Shown one piece after another: positions 44,238 through 53,692 of a stretch of 64,000 nucleotides of DNA. The position numbers were made by a program, and so were the translations under genes. This DNA is from Bacillota bacterium. Lineage in GTDB: Bacteria > Bacillota > Clostridia > Oscillospirales > Acutalibacteraceae. Below the pieces are notes generated by a model. It worked only from the letters and a program-made list of their open reading frames with translations, had not been told where the DNA came from and did no database searches. Where the stretch lies: contig JAKJCA010000003.1 of NCBI GenBank assembly GCA_022706685.1, positions 25,816-89,815 of the forward strand, given 5' to 3'. Every line of letters begins with the position of its first letter. The stretch's first letter is position 1.

Positions 44238-44936
44238 TCAGATATAGCGTTCGCGTTTGAGGCTGACAAACTGGTCGCCGGCGGAAATGATATGGTCGTT
44301 GAGTTTGACGCCGACCGCCCGCAGCGCAGCCTCGATCGAGCGGGTAAGTTCGATGTCCTCCTGCGAGGGTGTGAGGCTGCCGCCCGGATGATTATGGGCA
44401 AGGATGATGCTGCGCGCTTTGAAGCGCAAGGCGGCCTCGGCGACCTTTTGGGGATACACGGCGACCTCGCACACGGTTCCCTCGTTGATTTTGACGGCGT
44501 TGATAACCTTATTTTGGGCGTTGACGCAGATGGCGAAGAAATTTTCGTTGTCTTTCCCGCACAGCTGCGCTTTCACATATTCGCCGGCCTCCTCGACGCT
44601 GCCGAGGACCGGTTTGTCGGCATATTTACTCAGTTGGTATCGTTTCATCAGGTCGGGCAGCATCGTGACGAGCACCGCCGCGTTTTTTGTCATGCCTTTA
44701 ACTTTCGCCATTTCGAGCGGGTCGGCTTCGAACACGCCGGCGAGCGAACCGTATTTGCCGATCAGCGCGTGGGCTAGGGCGTTGGTGTCCCGGCGGGGAA
44801 CAGCGTGGAAAAGCAGCATTTCAAGCACCTGATGGTCCTCAAAAGAATCGAAGCCCATTTCCTCGATGTAACGTAACCTCATGCGCTCGCGGTGATACTC
44901 GTGAGGATTCTTGATAGGTGTTGTTTGATCGTCCAT
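44238..44936 (-). CDS. radC: RadC-family JAB/MPN domain protein
   Basis: A 232-residue cytoplasmic protein. Residues about 25-85 form a helix-hairpin-helix-like region (MGFDSFEDHQVLEMLLFHAVPRRD broken by charge pairs). The JAMM metal motif is HNHPGGSLTPSQED with its upstream Glu, and the C-terminus SAGDQFVSLKRE is typical (normally GxGxxxSxxE). RadC proteins are linked to DNA repair or recombination by old genetics, but their biochemical role is unsettled. It has its own promoter, see 44995-45023. Confidence 0.93.
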   Translation of the reverse strand: MDDQTTPIKNPHEYHRERMRLRYIEEMGFDSFEDHQVLEMLLFHAVPRRDTNALAHALIGKYGSLAGVFEADPLEMAKVKGMTKNAAVLVTMLPDLMKRYQLSKYADKPVLGSVEEAGEYVKAQLCGKDNENFFAICVNAQNKVINAVKINEGTVCEVAVYPQKVAEAALRFKARSIILAHNHPGGSLTPSQEDIELTRSIEAALRAVGVKLNDHIISAGDQFVSLKRERYI

Positions 44937-44994
44937 GCCGTCCTCGTGTTATGTCGATGAATTTGCGCAGACATTTGATTTTATATTATGTAGT

Positions 44995-45023
44995 ATTGTA
45001 GACGCCGGACCCGGCGCGGTCAA
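44995..45023 (-). promoter_or_regulatory. Sigma-A promoter of radC
   Basis: On the minus strand, TTGACC (45023-45018) and TACAAT (45000-44995) are separated by 17 bp. Transcription would begin near 44988 and leave a leader of about 50 bases before the radC start. Confidence 0.8.
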
Positions 45024-45050
45024 GAGCGGGAACAAACGGCAGACCGCTGA

Positions 45051-45146
45051 AGGCAGCGCGTAAGCGATAAGGCAGGCGCAAGCCGCCTATACCAAACCCC
45101 GGGGGTGTTCCGATGCGTTCCATGTATAGGGCCGTGGGAGCTGCAC
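45051..45146 (+). ncRNA. Candidate structured RNA in the radC-clpC gap
   Basis: In the 352-bp gap between radC and the clpC stop there is a stretch that can form a closed fold on the plus strand: outer pairing GCAGC (45053-45057) with GCTGC (45140-45144), a hairpin with GCAA loop (GGC-A-GGC GCAA GCC-GCC, 45071-45087), and CTATAC (45087-45092) with GTATAG (45124-45129). A GNRA loop favours this strand. I see no convincing promoter. It is not tRNA, tmRNA or the SRP RNA. A regulatory RNA such as 6S is conceivable but unsupported. The rest of the gap holds direct TCTGAAATC repeats (45170-45200) and a terminator. Confidence 0.3.
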
Positions 45147-45202
45147 AATCCAAACTCTTCCTCGTGACGTCTGAAATCTGATCTCTGAAATCTGAAATCT
45201 TG

Positions 45203-45238
45203 AAAAGGGCGGCACCCGTAACGGGTACCAGCCCTTTT
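45203..45238. terminator. Hairpin terminator after clpC
   Basis: AAAAGGGC pairs with GCCCTTTT, with a second inner pairing ACCCG/CGGGT. It lies 51 bp after the clpC stop reading left and could also end an RNA reading right. Confidence 0.72.
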
Positions 45239-45288
45239 CACTTGATCTATGTCAAACGGCAGTCCGGCAGGGATGCCGCCGCCGCGGT

Positions 45289-47733
45289 TCAGCGCGTTTT
45301 TTCCTCAAAGACGATTTCGCCGTCCCTGAGCGCGCAGACATAATCGAGCCCCGGTTTGAGTTTGCCCTCGAGCATCTGCTCGGAGAGTTTATCCTCCACC
45401 TTCGACTGGATGGCGCGGCGCAGGGGCCTGGCGCCGAATACGGGGTCAAAGCCGGCGTCGGCGATATGGGCGACCGCCTCGGTGGAGAACGTGATGTAAA
45501 AGTCCATTTCCCCGACGCGCGCGGCCAGTTTTTTCAGCATCCGCGCTGCGATCTCGCGGATGTCGTCCGTGCCGAGGCGGCGGAAGACAATGATGTCGTC
45601 GACGCGGTTGAGGAACTCGGGACGGAAAGCGGCTTTCAGTTCGCCCGTCACGGCGTCCCTGATTTGCGACTGGCTCAGCGAGCCGCTGCCGTTGCTGTCA
45701 GCAAAACCGAGGGGCCCGCCCTGGTTGGAGATGAGTTTCGCGCCGAGGTTGGATGTCATGATAATGATGGTATTTTTAAAATCGACCCGCCTGCCCTGCG
45801 CGTCGGTCAGCACGCCGTCCTCGAGAATTTGCAGCAGCATGTTGAACACGTCGGGATGGGCTTTTTCGATCTCGTCAAAGAGGACCACGCTGTAGGGGCG
45901 GCGGCGCACTTTTTCGGTGAGCTGGCCGCCCTCTTCATAGCCGACATAACCGGGCGGCGAGCCGACCATGCGCGAGACGTTGTGCTTTTCCATATACTCG
46001 GACATATCGAGTTTGATCATCGCGTTCTCGTCGCCGAAAAGGGCGGCGGCAAGCGTTTTGCACAACTCGGTTTTGCCCACGCCCGTCGGGCCGAGAAAGA
46101 TGAAGGAGCCCGTCGGCCTTTTGGGGTCCTTGAGCCCCACGCGGCCGCGGCGGATGGCTTTGCACACGGCTGCGACCGCCTCGTCCTGCCCGACGATGCG
46201 CTCATGGAGTTCGGACTCCATATTCAGCAGGCGCTCGCTCTCTTCCTGGGTCAGTTCCACAACGGGGATACCCGTCCACGCCGATACGACCTGCGCGATT
46301 TCGTGCTGGCCGACCTCGCCGCCGGCGCGGTTGTTCTTCGCCTGCCAGGCGGCCTTTTCCTGCTCGAGTTTTTCGGATAGTTCCTTTTCCTCGTCACGCA
46401 GAACGGCGGCGCGCTCAAACTCCTGGGCGTTGACGGCGGAGGCCTTCTCCTCCCCCAGGCGCTTGAGGCGCGCTTCCATCTCTTTCAGGTCGGGTGGGGG
46501 CGTAAAGGCATTTAACCTTACGCGCGAAGCGGCTTCGTCGATGAGGTCGATGGCCTTGTCGGGCAGATAGCGGTCGCCGATGTAGCGCGAAGACATTTTG
46601 ACGGCGGCGATAATCGATTCGTCGGTGATGCGCACCTTGTGGTGCGCCTCGTATTTGTCGCGGATACCGCGCAGGATCTCGACGGTTTCCTCTTCGCTGG
46701 GCTCGCCGACTTTGACGGGCTGGAAGCGCCTTTCGAGGGCTGCGTCTTTTTCGATATGTTTGCGGTATTCGTCGAGCGTCGTGGCACCGATAACCTGCAG
46801 TTCGCCTTTGGTCAGGCGCGGCTTCAGGATGTTCGCAGCATCGGTCGCGCCTTCCGCCGCGCCGGCGCCGATGATGGTATGCAGCTCGTCGATGAAAACG
46901 ATGACGTTGCCGGCTTTTACGGCTTCGTCGACGGCGTCTTTGATGCGCTCCTCAAACTCGCCGCGGTATTTCGTGCCCGCGACCATACCGGTCAGGTCCA
47001 GCGAAACGATGCGTTTGCCCGCGAGCATCTCGGGAACTTCGCCCTGCGCGATTTTCAGCGCGAGTCCCTCCACGATGGCGGTTTTGCCGACGCCGGGTTC
47101 GCCGACCAGGCAGGGGTTGTTTTTGGTGCGGCGGCTGAGGATCTGGATGACGCGGTCAATCTCCTGACGGCGGCCGATGACGGGGTCTATCTTGTTGTCG
47201 CGCGCGAATTGCGTCAGGTCACGGCTGAACTCGTCGAGTTTGGGCGTGACGGATTCCGCGGTTTTGCCTCCCTGCTTTTCGCCGGCTGCGTCCGGCGCGG
47301 AGAGCGTCCCCGCAATGTCGCGCAGCAAATCGTAAGGCGACAGCCCCAGCCGGGAAATGACGGTGTTGGCCGCAGAGTCCTTCTCTTTGATCACGGCGAG
47401 CAGCAGGTGCTCGGCGCCGATATAGCCGTGCCTGAATTTTGCCGCGTCCGCAGCGGCGGTTTCGATAATATGCTTGCTGCGCGGTGTAAAATCCTCGTGC
47501 GTCAGCTGCGTTTTCATCCCGACGCCGAATTGGTTTTTGACCGCCTCGCGCGCGGCGTCGAGCGACAAACCGTGCGCGTCGAAAGCATCATGGACAATGC
47601 CGCTGTCGATATGCATCAAGCCCAGCAGCAGATGTTCGCTGCCGATATAGTCATGGCCGAGTTCCTCCGCTTCCTGTAAAGCGGCGTTGAGGGCCAGGTT
47701 GGCTTTTTCGTCAAATCCTTGAAAATGTAACAT
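45289..47733 (-). CDS. clpC: ATP-dependent Clp protease ATP-binding subunit ClpC
   Basis: An 814-residue AAA+ unfoldase, the standard ClpC length. Double Clp N domain at 1-140 (the two EHLLL repeats), first AAA domain with Walker A GEPGVGKT at 211-218, an M-type coiled coil with UVR segment at about 417-452 ([13 protein letters not shown]), second AAA domain with GPTGVGKT at 548-555, and a ClpP-loop region. It unfolds arginine-phosphorylated or McsA/B-delivered proteins for ClpP, in the cytoplasm. It is the last gene of the ctsR operon, 34 bp after mcsB. clpP is not in the window. Confidence 0.98.
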   Translation of the reverse strand: MLHFQGFDEKANLALNAALQEAEELGHDYIGSEHLLLGLMHIDSGIVHDAFDAHGLSLDAAREAVKNQFGVGMKTQLTHEDFTPRSKHIIETAAADAAKFRHGYIGAEHLLLAVIKEKDSAANTVISRLGLSPYDLLRDIAGTLSAPDAAGEKQGGKTAESVTPKLDEFSRDLTQFARDNKIDPVIGRRQEIDRVIQILSRRTKNNPCLVGEPGVGKTAIVEGLALKIAQGEVPEMLAGKRIVSLDLTGMVAGTKYRGEFEERIKDAVDEAVKAGNVIVFIDELHTIIGAGAAEGATDAANILKPRLTKGELQVIGATTLDEYRKHIEKDAALERRFQPVKVGEPSEEETVEILRGIRDKYEAHHKVRITDESIIAAVKMSSRYIGDRYLPDKAIDLIDEAASRVRLNAFTPPPDLKEMEARLKRLGEEKASAVNAQEFERAAVLRDEEKELSEKLEQEKAAWQAKNNRAGGEVGQHEIAQVVSAWTGIPVVELTQEESERLLNMESELHERIVGQDEAVAAVCKAIRRGRVGLKDPKRPTGSFIFLGPTGVGKTELCKTLAAALFGDENAMIKLDMSEYMEKHNVSRMVGSPPGYVGYEEGGQLTEKVRRRPYSVVLFDEIEKAHPDVFNMLLQILEDGVLTDAQGRRVDFKNTIIIMTSNLGAKLISNQGGPLGFADSNGSGSLSQSQIRDAVTGELKAAFRPEFLNRVDDIIVFRRLGTDDIREIAARMLKKLAARVGEMDFYITFSTEAVAHIADAGFDPVFGARPLRRAIQSKVEDKLSEQMLEGKLKPGLDYVCALRDGEIVFEEKTR

Positions 47734-47767
47734 AATGTTTGTTTCTCCTTTGCGTTGATAGGGCTCA

Positions 47768-48784
47768 TCAGCCGGCGGCGAGCGCCGAGCGGACCTGCTC
47801 GGCTCTGACGGCGTCGCGCTGCTGGGACGTCAGATTCCTGCCCTGCGCGGCGGTGATGGTCGCCGGCTGCATGGATATCATCAGTTCGTTGACTTTTTCC
47901 AGCGGGGTATCCAGCATCCCGGCGGCGCAGCCGAGGCGCACCAGCGAAACGAGTTCCATAAACTCGTCGCCGCTGAGAAGCCGCGCGGTCTGCAAAATGC
48001 CCAGCGCGCGCCAGACTTTGTCGCTTTCGGCCGGGTTTTCGAGAAGGGCTTTTCGCGCGTCGCGCTCCTGGTTGACCAGTTGCAGGGTAATCGACTGCAG
48101 GTTGTCGAGCGCCGCCTTTTCGGTGATGCCCAAAGTAATCTGATTGCTCAACTGGTAGAGGTCGCCTTTGGGGCTCGAACCTTCGCCGTGGGCGCCCCGG
48201 ATAATCAAGCCGAGTTTGGATACGGCGCCAGCTAAGCGGCTGATCTGGCCGCAGCGCGTCAGGGCGGGCAGGTGGAGCATGACCGACGCCCGCATCGCCG
48301 TCCCGAGATTGGTCGGGCATTGCGTCAGATAACCGAGCCTCGCGTCGTAAGCGTAGGCCAGCCGGGCATCGAGCGCGTCGTCAATCGCGTCGGCGCGCGC
48401 GTACGCTTCCTGCAGGGCGAGGCCCGCCTGCATGACCTGAAGGCGGATATGGTCCTCTTCACAAACCATAATGCTGACGCTCTCGTCCTCGGTCAGCAGC
48501 AGCGCGCCGGGGCTGTTGCTGCCGGCGAATTCGGGGCTGATGAGATGGCGTTCGGCCAGCGAAACGGCCTGCGAGCGGTTGAGGGCGCTCATGTCGATGT
48601 AACCGAAACCCGCGCTTTTATCGGCCTGCACCGCTTTGCGGACCTCTGCGAACACTTTTTGCCTGCCTTCGGCGTCCAGCCGCACGGGGAAGGGATATTT
48701 CGCGATATTCCTCGCCAGGCGTATCCTGGTGCTGATAACGACGTCGCCGTGCTCGCCTTTATTGATATACCATTTGCCGTTCAT
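47768..48784 (-). CDS. mcsB: Protein arginine kinase McsB
   Basis: A 338-residue phosphagen-kinase-fold enzyme. STRIRLARNIAKYPFP near 20-35 holds the nucleotide-binding arginines, SIMVCEEDHIRLQ the middle, and CPTNLGTAMRASVMLHLPAL the guanidino-kinase signature at about 155-175. It phosphorylates arginine residues on proteins and marks them for ClpCP; with McsA it also adapts CtsR. Its ATG overlaps the mcsA stop as ATGA, so the partners are made together. Confidence 0.97.
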   Translation of the reverse strand: MNGKWYINKGEHGDVVISTRIRLARNIAKYPFPVRLDAEGRQKVFAEVRKAVQADKSAGFGYIDMSALNRSQAVSLAERHLISPEFAGSNSPGALLLTEDESVSIMVCEEDHIRLQVMQAGLALQEAYARADAIDDALDARLAYAYDARLGYLTQCPTNLGTAMRASVMLHLPALTRCGQISRLAGAVSKLGLIIRGAHGEGSSPKGDLYQLSNQITLGITEKAALDNLQSITLQLVNQERDARKALLENPAESDKVWRALGILQTARLLSGDEFMELVSLVRLGCAAGMLDTPLEKVNELMISMQPATITAAQGRNLTSQQRDAVRAEQVRSALAAG

Positions 48785-49287
48785 GGCGTCTCCTCCTTTT
48801 GCGCGGCGTTGATTTCATCGCGCAGTTTGGCTGCCTGCTCGTAATCCTGCCGTTCGACGGCCTTTTGCAGGTCTTCTTTCAGCTGCGCGATACGCCCGTT
48901 GATCTGCGCGCGCGCGCCCGCTTTCAACGGTACTTTGCCGGTGTGGACGGCTTTGCCGTGAATGCGCTGCAGGGACGGCAGAAGCAAATCGTAAAATGTT
49001 TCGTAACACTGCGCGCAGCCGACCTTTCCCTCGCGGGCGATGTCGTCGAAACTGCTCGAGCATACCGCGCAGCGCAGGGGCTGCGATTCGTTTTCATTCC
49101 TGCTGCCGTTGACGAGAAGGTTGCCGAAAAAGTCCCCCGGGTTAAAACCGAAACCGGTAAAAATATCGCAGTAGCCCAGGTGCGCCGCGCAGTTGGCGCA
49201 TAAATGCGTCTCGGCGGTTTCGCCGTTGACGATGCTTTTGATATGCGTGGTGGCTTCTTTTTTACCGCAGTTCTGGCATAACATCAT
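48781..49287 (-). CDS. mcsA: McsA, activator of McsB
   Basis: A 168-residue zinc protein. Four Cys pairs are visible: CQNC (4-7), CANC (31-34), CAVC (75-78 region) and CAQC (93-96 region). The C-terminus is a UVR segment (LKEDLQKAVERQDYEQAA, then KLRDEINA). McsA binds zinc or other metals and activates McsB; release under stress frees CtsR. AGGGGG before the ATG overlaps the ctsR stop, 9 bp away. Normal length for the family. Confidence 0.96.
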   Translation of the reverse strand: MMLCQNCGKKEATTHIKSIVNGETAETHLCANCAAHLGYCDIFTGFGFNPGDFFGNLLVNGSRNENESQPLRCAVCSSSFDDIAREGKVGCAQCYETFYDLLLPSLQRIHGKAVHTGKVPLKAGARAQINGRIAQLKEDLQKAVERQDYEQAAKLRDEINAAQKEETP

Positions 49288-49296
49288 AGATTCCCC

Positions 49297-49770
49297 CTAA
49301 ACTTCCGTTTGCGTTTGTTGCTGGTTGACGGCGCAAAGCAGCATATTCTTGAAAACAGCGGCCCTCACAGCGTCGCGCGACGCGGGGGGCACTTCCCTGA
49401 GCGCGCCGTCGGCCGTCGCTGCAAGCATCAGCCGAGCCGCCTGAGGCTGCAGGGCATTGCTGTCATGCAGATTGAGGATGTGCGCGCGGCAGGAGCGCTC
49501 GTCGATGGCGGAGCCGATGGAATTGACCGCGTGCATCAGCAGAGCGCTGCCGCCGAGTTTGATGCGGCTGATGCGGATGTAACCTCCGCCGCCTCTTCTG
49601 CTTTCGACGATGTAGCCGTGCTCGGGCGTAAAGCGCGAAGCGATAACGTAGTTGATCTGGCTGGGCACGCAGCCGAGCGTCTGTGCGAGCACATTGCGCT
49701 GAATCTCGGTCATGCCGTCGCGCTCGAGCATTTCAAGAATAATGGCGGCGATGTTGTTGCTGATGTTCAA
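49297..49770 (-). CDS. ctsR: Transcriptional repressor CtsR
   Basis: A 157-residue winged-helix repressor. Residues 1-70 hold the DNA-binding domain, with [29 protein letters not shown]-type wing (here begun by [10 protein letters not shown]) containing the RRGGGG thermosensing glycine-rich loop at about 55-65. The C-terminal dimer domain follows. It represses clp genes at ordinary temperature. It heads its own operon and binds the operator at 49801-49818, so it is autoregulated. Confidence 0.97.
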   Translation of the reverse strand: [157 protein letters not shown]

Positions 49771-49800
49771 CTTTGCAGGTCACTCCTTCATCAGTTAGTC

Positions 49801-49818
49801 TTTGACCATCTTTGACCT
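49801..49818 (-). promoter_or_regulatory. CtsR operator box
   Basis: On the minus strand this reads AGGTCAAAGATGGTCAAA, matching the direct heptad repeat RGTCAAANANRGTCAAA bound by CtsR. It starts about 3 bases after the predicted transcription start, so binding would block the polymerase. A single GGTCAAA half-site also occurs on the plus strand at 49867-49873. Confidence 0.93.
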
Positions 49819-49826
49819 TTGAGACT

Positions 49827-49855
49827 ATTATAACAACGACCTACCCCGCCGTCAA
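49827..49855 (-). promoter_or_regulatory. Sigma-A promoter of ctsR-mcsA-mcsB-clpC
   Basis: Minus-strand TTGACG (49855-49850) and perfect TATAAT (49832-49827) with a 17-bp spacer. The CtsR box lies just downstream. No sign of a sigma-B-type or CIRCE element. Confidence 0.9.
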
Positions 49856-49908
49856 TAGTCAGGGAAGGTCAAAAATAACTTTTTTTGATGATTTTTATTG
49901 AATGTAGT

Positions 49909-51018
49909 TTATACTTCAGCCAGGAGCCCGGCCGCTTCCGCTACGGTCAGGGAGCCGGGCGATGATTTGAAATTGAGCGGAGGCTCGTCCTGCCAGCGCG
50001 CGGCGTAAGCTTCGGCTTGCTCCCTTGAAAAGCCGAAACGGGGCAGGTTCGTCAGCTGGCGCAAAGTTTGAAGCAGCGCGTCGAAGTCTTCGCCCATGAT
50101 GGAGAGCGCCTCGGTAAGCGCGTCCGGCGCGAAGCGCCGCGCCCGCTCGAGGAAAGCCGGCAGGAAGGCGGCGCAGGCCTTGCCGTGGGGAACGCCGCAA
50201 TTCTCCGTGAGAATATAGCCTACAGGGTGCGGGAAGGCGGTGCCGCAGTTGTTGATGACCATGCCCGCGTAAATGGAACCGTAGTAAAGATTCGCGCGTG
50301 TGGCCTCGCCGGGCACTTCGCCGGTGTTTTTCAGTTGCGTCAGCGACGGCCACAGCAGGCGGAAGCCCTCCGCCGCGAGGGCTTTGAGCACGCCGCCGCA
50401 TTTGGGCGTGAACCAGGCCTCGATGTTGTGCGCGAAGGCGTCGAGCGCCGTCGAGACGGTGAAATCATAATCGAGCGAATAGGTGTATTTCGGGTCGGCG
50501 AAGGCGAGCGCAGCATAAAACGCAGGCCCCGATATGCTCTTTTTGCGGCCCGTCGCGTCGTCGGTCAGGACCGACACGGCCGTCACCTCGCTGCCGGTGC
50601 CCGCCGTGGTGCCGATGAGGGCGACGGGAAGCGGCGCATGGGCAAAGATTTTTTTATAGATGTCGCTTGCCTCGAGTTGAGGGTTGGACGCGTACGCGGC
50701 GACCGCCTTCGCGGCGTCGAGCGGAGAGCCGCCGCCGATGCCGAGAATGAATTGAGCCCCGGTTTCGCGCGCCATGGCGCCCGCCTCATGGCAGGCGGAA
50801 ATCAGCGGGTTCTGGCCGATACCGTCGTAAAGGGTATAGGCGACGCCGGCTGTTTCGAGCGCGCGCTGCGCGTCGCCGAGCGCTCCGCTGGATATCGCGG
50901 AATGTTTGCCGGTGACGATGAGGCAGCGGCTGCCCAGCTGCGAAAACCTGCCGGGGTCGGCGTTCACGGCTCCGTCGCCCCACACGAGCCGCACGGGCAT
51001 ATACATTTCAAATGGCAT
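49909..51018 (-). CDS. Iron-containing alcohol dehydrogenase
   Basis: A 369-residue group III alcohol dehydrogenase. NAD(P)-binding GIGGGSPLDAAKA is at 93-105. All four metal ligands are present: Asp193 and His197 (TALDAFAHNIE), His264 (AFPHPVG) and His278 (VPHGKA). The family interconverts alcohols and aldehydes or ketones in fermentation. Single gene with its own promoter. The substrate, such as butanol, 1,3-propanediol or lactaldehyde, cannot be told from these motifs. Confidence 0.95.
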   Translation of the reverse strand: MPFEMYMPVRLVWGDGAVNADPGRFSQLGSRCLIVTGKHSAISSGALGDAQRALETAGVAYTLYDGIGQNPLISACHEAGAMARETGAQFILGIGGGSPLDAAKAVAAYASNPQLEASDIYKKIFAHAPLPVALIGTTAGTGSEVTAVSVLTDDATGRKKSISGPAFYAALAFADPKYTYSLDYDFTVSTALDAFAHNIEAWFTPKCGGVLKALAAEGFRLLWPSLTQLKNTGEVPGEATRANLYYGSIYAGMVINNCGTAFPHPVGYILTENCGVPHGKACAAFLPAFLERARRFAPDALTEALSIMGEDFDALLQTLRQLTNLPRFGFSREQAEAYAARWQDEPPLNFKSSPGSLTVAEAAGLLAEV

Positions 51019-51053
51019 GGTGTGTCAACCGCCCTTCGGGAATTGTGTTTGAA

Positions 51054-51082
51054 ATTGTACCGCACGGCGCGGCGTTTTTCAA
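51054..51082 (-). promoter_or_regulatory. Sigma-A promoter of the alcohol dehydrogenase
   Basis: Minus-strand TTGAAA (51082-51077) and TACAAT (51059-51054), spacer 17 bp, about 36 bp before the start codon. Confidence 0.78.
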
Positions 51083-51181
51083 ACCGCAGGGACGCGCAGC
51101 GGATATACGCGCTTGACAGCAATCAAGAACAGATATCCCGCCGCATCTGTATGAAGCCATCATAATGATTATTTGAAGAAT

Positions 51182-52375
51182 TTATTTTCCCGCGTCTATC
51201 TTGTCATGGAGCCGATATTTTTCGTATTCGTATTTTGTAACGATTTTGTTTAACGCGGAAACGAGAGGCGGAACATAGTTCTTCGGCCTTAAGTACCTTT
51301 TCTTGCAATATTGATAACCTCGCTGCCGGTAAGAAACCCAAAAATTACTCCTGTCCCACGACGGCTCGTACGGTTTCGCCAGGCACAGGTTCCCGTTCAC
51401 CGCTTCATAGACAGGCTTGGCGACATATCGTATCCGCGAAGCAATCTCCTCGAAAACCGCCTGTCCTTTTTCATTGTTCAGCATCAACAGCGAAATCCCG
51501 TTTTTCCTGTTTTCGAGGGGGTGTTCGTCGTCGGGGATATATCTCCAGAAATCGGCGATGGTGACATCGCCCTGCCTGTTGAGATTCGCAAACCCACAAA
51601 CGTGGCAGGAAGGCCGGCTGACTCGGTCTGTCAAAAATCCCCTTAAAAACGGGTCATTAAAAGCATCGCCGGCATACTCTTGACCGTTTTTAAACAGGAC
51701 CTTCATCGAGAACACTTCCCAGCAAGGCTTTTTATACCTGAACTTGATATCGCTTATTTCCGATTTGTACCGTTTTTCAAGGTCGCGCTTATAATCTTCG
51801 AAAAACATCGGCGACGGCACGCCGTGGCAAATAATATCGCAGGTATACAGGTTCCGGTTTTCGCCGGCGAAGTTGTAAAGCGCGGCGACTTGACAGGGCG
51901 TTCCGCTGAACAAAACGATTCTTCCGCTTTCAAGCAGCCCTTTGATCTGTGGAAATACATCCTTCATATCGCTTTGTACGTATTTCGAGCCCCTTAAACG
52001 GGCGAGGCCGCTTTCTGTTGATACGGATGAATGGATGACACGGAAACGGTCGTCAAGCACCGCGCCGAAAACGACGCCGTTTTTTGATAAAATTAATTTT
52101 GCTATTTCCGTAAAAAGGCCGCCGGAAGAACTGTCAAGCACGGTCTCGTCCGACAGCGAATTGCACGCGAATACCTTTTTTTGAAACGTATCGTTTTTTC
52201 TGACGTTATGAACGGGGCATACGCGACGGCAGCTGTTGCAGCCGGTACACAAGGCATCGTCCACTTCCGGAAACCAAAAGCCTTCGCCATCCGTGTAACG
52301 GGTAATTGCTCCGGACGGGCAAGCGTTCATACACGCCATGCAACCGCAGCATAAGTCTTTTTCACAAATCGTCAT
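51182..52375 (-). CDS. F420-hydrogenase/dehydrogenase beta-subunit-like iron-sulfur protein
   Basis: A 397-residue cytoplasmic protein. Two 4Fe-4S ferredoxin sets, CCGCMACMNACP and CTGCNSCRRVCP, occupy residues 8-55. The following domain matches the coenzyme F420 hydrogenase/dehydrogenase beta subunit fold, with FSGTPCQVAAL and CDIICHGVPSP as markers. In Firmicutes such proteins are found in polysaccharide loci beside pyruvyl transferases, where the redox step is uncertain. The ATG overlaps the preceding stop as ATGA. Alternatively it reduces a nucleotide sugar or flavin. Confidence 0.88.
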   Translation of the reverse strand: MTICEKDLCCGCMACMNACPSGAITRYTDGEGFWFPEVDDALCTGCNSCRRVCPVHNVRKNDTFQKKVFACNSLSDETVLDSSSGGLFTEIAKLILSKNGVVFGAVLDDRFRVIHSSVSTESGLARLRGSKYVQSDMKDVFPQIKGLLESGRIVLFSGTPCQVAALYNFAGENRNLYTCDIICHGVPSPMFFEDYKRDLEKRYKSEISDIKFRYKKPCWEVFSMKVLFKNGQEYAGDAFNDPFLRGFLTDRVSRPSCHVCGFANLNRQGDVTIADFWRYIPDDEHPLENRKNGISLLMLNNEKGQAVFEEIASRIRYVAKPVYEAVNGNLCLAKPYEPSWDRSNFWVSYRQRGYQYCKKRYLRPKNYVPPLVSALNKIVTKYEYEKYRLHDKIDAGK

Positions 52376-53487
52376 TTTGCATCCCCCTCCACCAGCGGCT
52401 TCAGTTTACCGTAATACCGGTTGAACGTATCCGGCAGTTGATGGTCAAGATCGGCCTTGAGAACGTCGCCGACCAGTTGCCCGACTTCTTCGATATCGCC
52501 GCAATAACGGACGTAGGGCTTGAATTCGGATATCCCGGAAAACCAGTCGACACCGGAACTCAGTTTGTGGTCCGACGTCGGCAAAACCACGACGGGCGTC
52601 CCGGCGACCAGGGAAAAGATCAGGCCGTGATAACGGTCGGTTACGGTGACCTGATAGCGGGCGAACCGACGAACTGCCGAAAGGATGTATTTTTCACGGT
52701 TTTCCGCCAATTCGTCGACGGGCACGTCGGCGGAGGTATCCGTTAGATCAACATCGCCGTATTTCTCCAGCCGCGACATCATGCCTTTTATTTGCTGCTG
52801 ATCGAATATGGATTCCTTGTCGTTTCTTACGCAAAGCAATATACCGCTGCGTTCGGCATCGAATTGCATGCCGCCTATTAACGTGGTTACGATGTCGGGA
52901 TACAGTTCGACGCGGTGTTGGGGGAACATGGCTTTCGCCTTATCGCAGGACAGGCTGTCCCGCGCCAGAAATATGATATGTTTGTGTTTTGCGTAAGTCC
53001 GGGCGCTGATATCTTGTTCACGCTCATCATGAAAAAATACCGTCTGAGGCATAAACACGATTTTGTTTTTTTTGAAATTCACTACGGCCGCGCGGTGCAT
53101 CTGTTCTTCGGAAAGATAGATGTCCGTCGTGTTGTAACCGCTCTGCATAAAAACCAAGTCGGCTTTTTTCAACGATTTTTTCAGCATTTTGATGAGCGCG
53201 CCGTGATATTTCATGAGGTCAGCCGAGCAGAAGCAAAAAACTTCATGCCCCGGATAATTCTGGCGAAACCATTTCAGTTCGCAGAAAACCTGGGCTTGAT
53301 CCCCTAAATTTGTGTGATTCGGAACGCCGCATAAAAGTATTTTACGGGGGGCTTTTTTTATTTCGCGGATACGGCCGCGCATCGCCTTCTTAAATTTCAG
53401 GCGTCCGGTATGAAAAAGATAGATATCGTAACATCTGCATAACTGCCGGTAAACGAACTTGTTTTTTTTCAAAACCCCTTTAATCAT
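52372..53487 (-). CDS. Polysaccharide pyruvyl transferase family protein
   Basis: A 371-residue cytoplasmic enzyme of the CsaB/EpsO fold. Family features include GVPNHTNLGDQAQ near 54-66, a DxVxxxSG-like DLVFMQSGYN, LARDSLS near 175 and VTDRYHGLIFSLVAGTPVVVL at about 283-303, where the RxHG signature places the His. It transfers pyruvate from PEP to sugar residues of cell-wall polymers. First gene of a two-gene unit. A TATAAT reading left at 53580-53575 and a hairpin at about 53549-53574 (GTCCT/AGGAC) lie in its leader. Confidence 0.9.
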   Translation of the reverse strand: MIKGVLKKNKFVYRQLCRCYDIYLFHTGRLKFKKAMRGRIREIKKAPRKILLCGVPNHTNLGDQAQVFCELKWFRQNYPGHEVFCFCSADLMKYHGALIKMLKKSLKKADLVFMQSGYNTTDIYLSEEQMHRAAVVNFKKNKIVFMPQTVFFHDEREQDISARTYAKHKHIIFLARDSLSCDKAKAMFPQHRVELYPDIVTTLIGGMQFDAERSGILLCVRNDKESIFDQQQIKGMMSRLEKYGDVDLTDTSADVPVDELAENREKYILSAVRRFARYQVTVTDRYHGLIFSLVAGTPVVVLPTSDHKLSSGVDWFSGISEFKPYVRYCGDIEEVGQLVGDVLKADLDHQLPDTFNRYYGKLKPLVEGDAK

Positions 53488-53692
53488 CAGACGATTACCC
53501 CTGTTGAAATCATGTTTCTGTATGCGCGCAATAGGCGGGTGGGCGGTTGTCCTTCGGCTTAAGGCCGTCAGGACATTATAATGTTAATGATTCGAATATA
53601 TCTTTGATTAAAGATAACACGGAAAACGAATGAGCGTCAATCAAATCCTCGATACGCTTTGAAGCAATTTGCGGCCGGCGGCTTGAACGGTG

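Noticed and set aside
48142..48320. tRNA or other RNA gene inside the McsB region
   Set aside because: No cloverleaf arms could be drawn, and the stretch is conserved coding sequence of mcsB.
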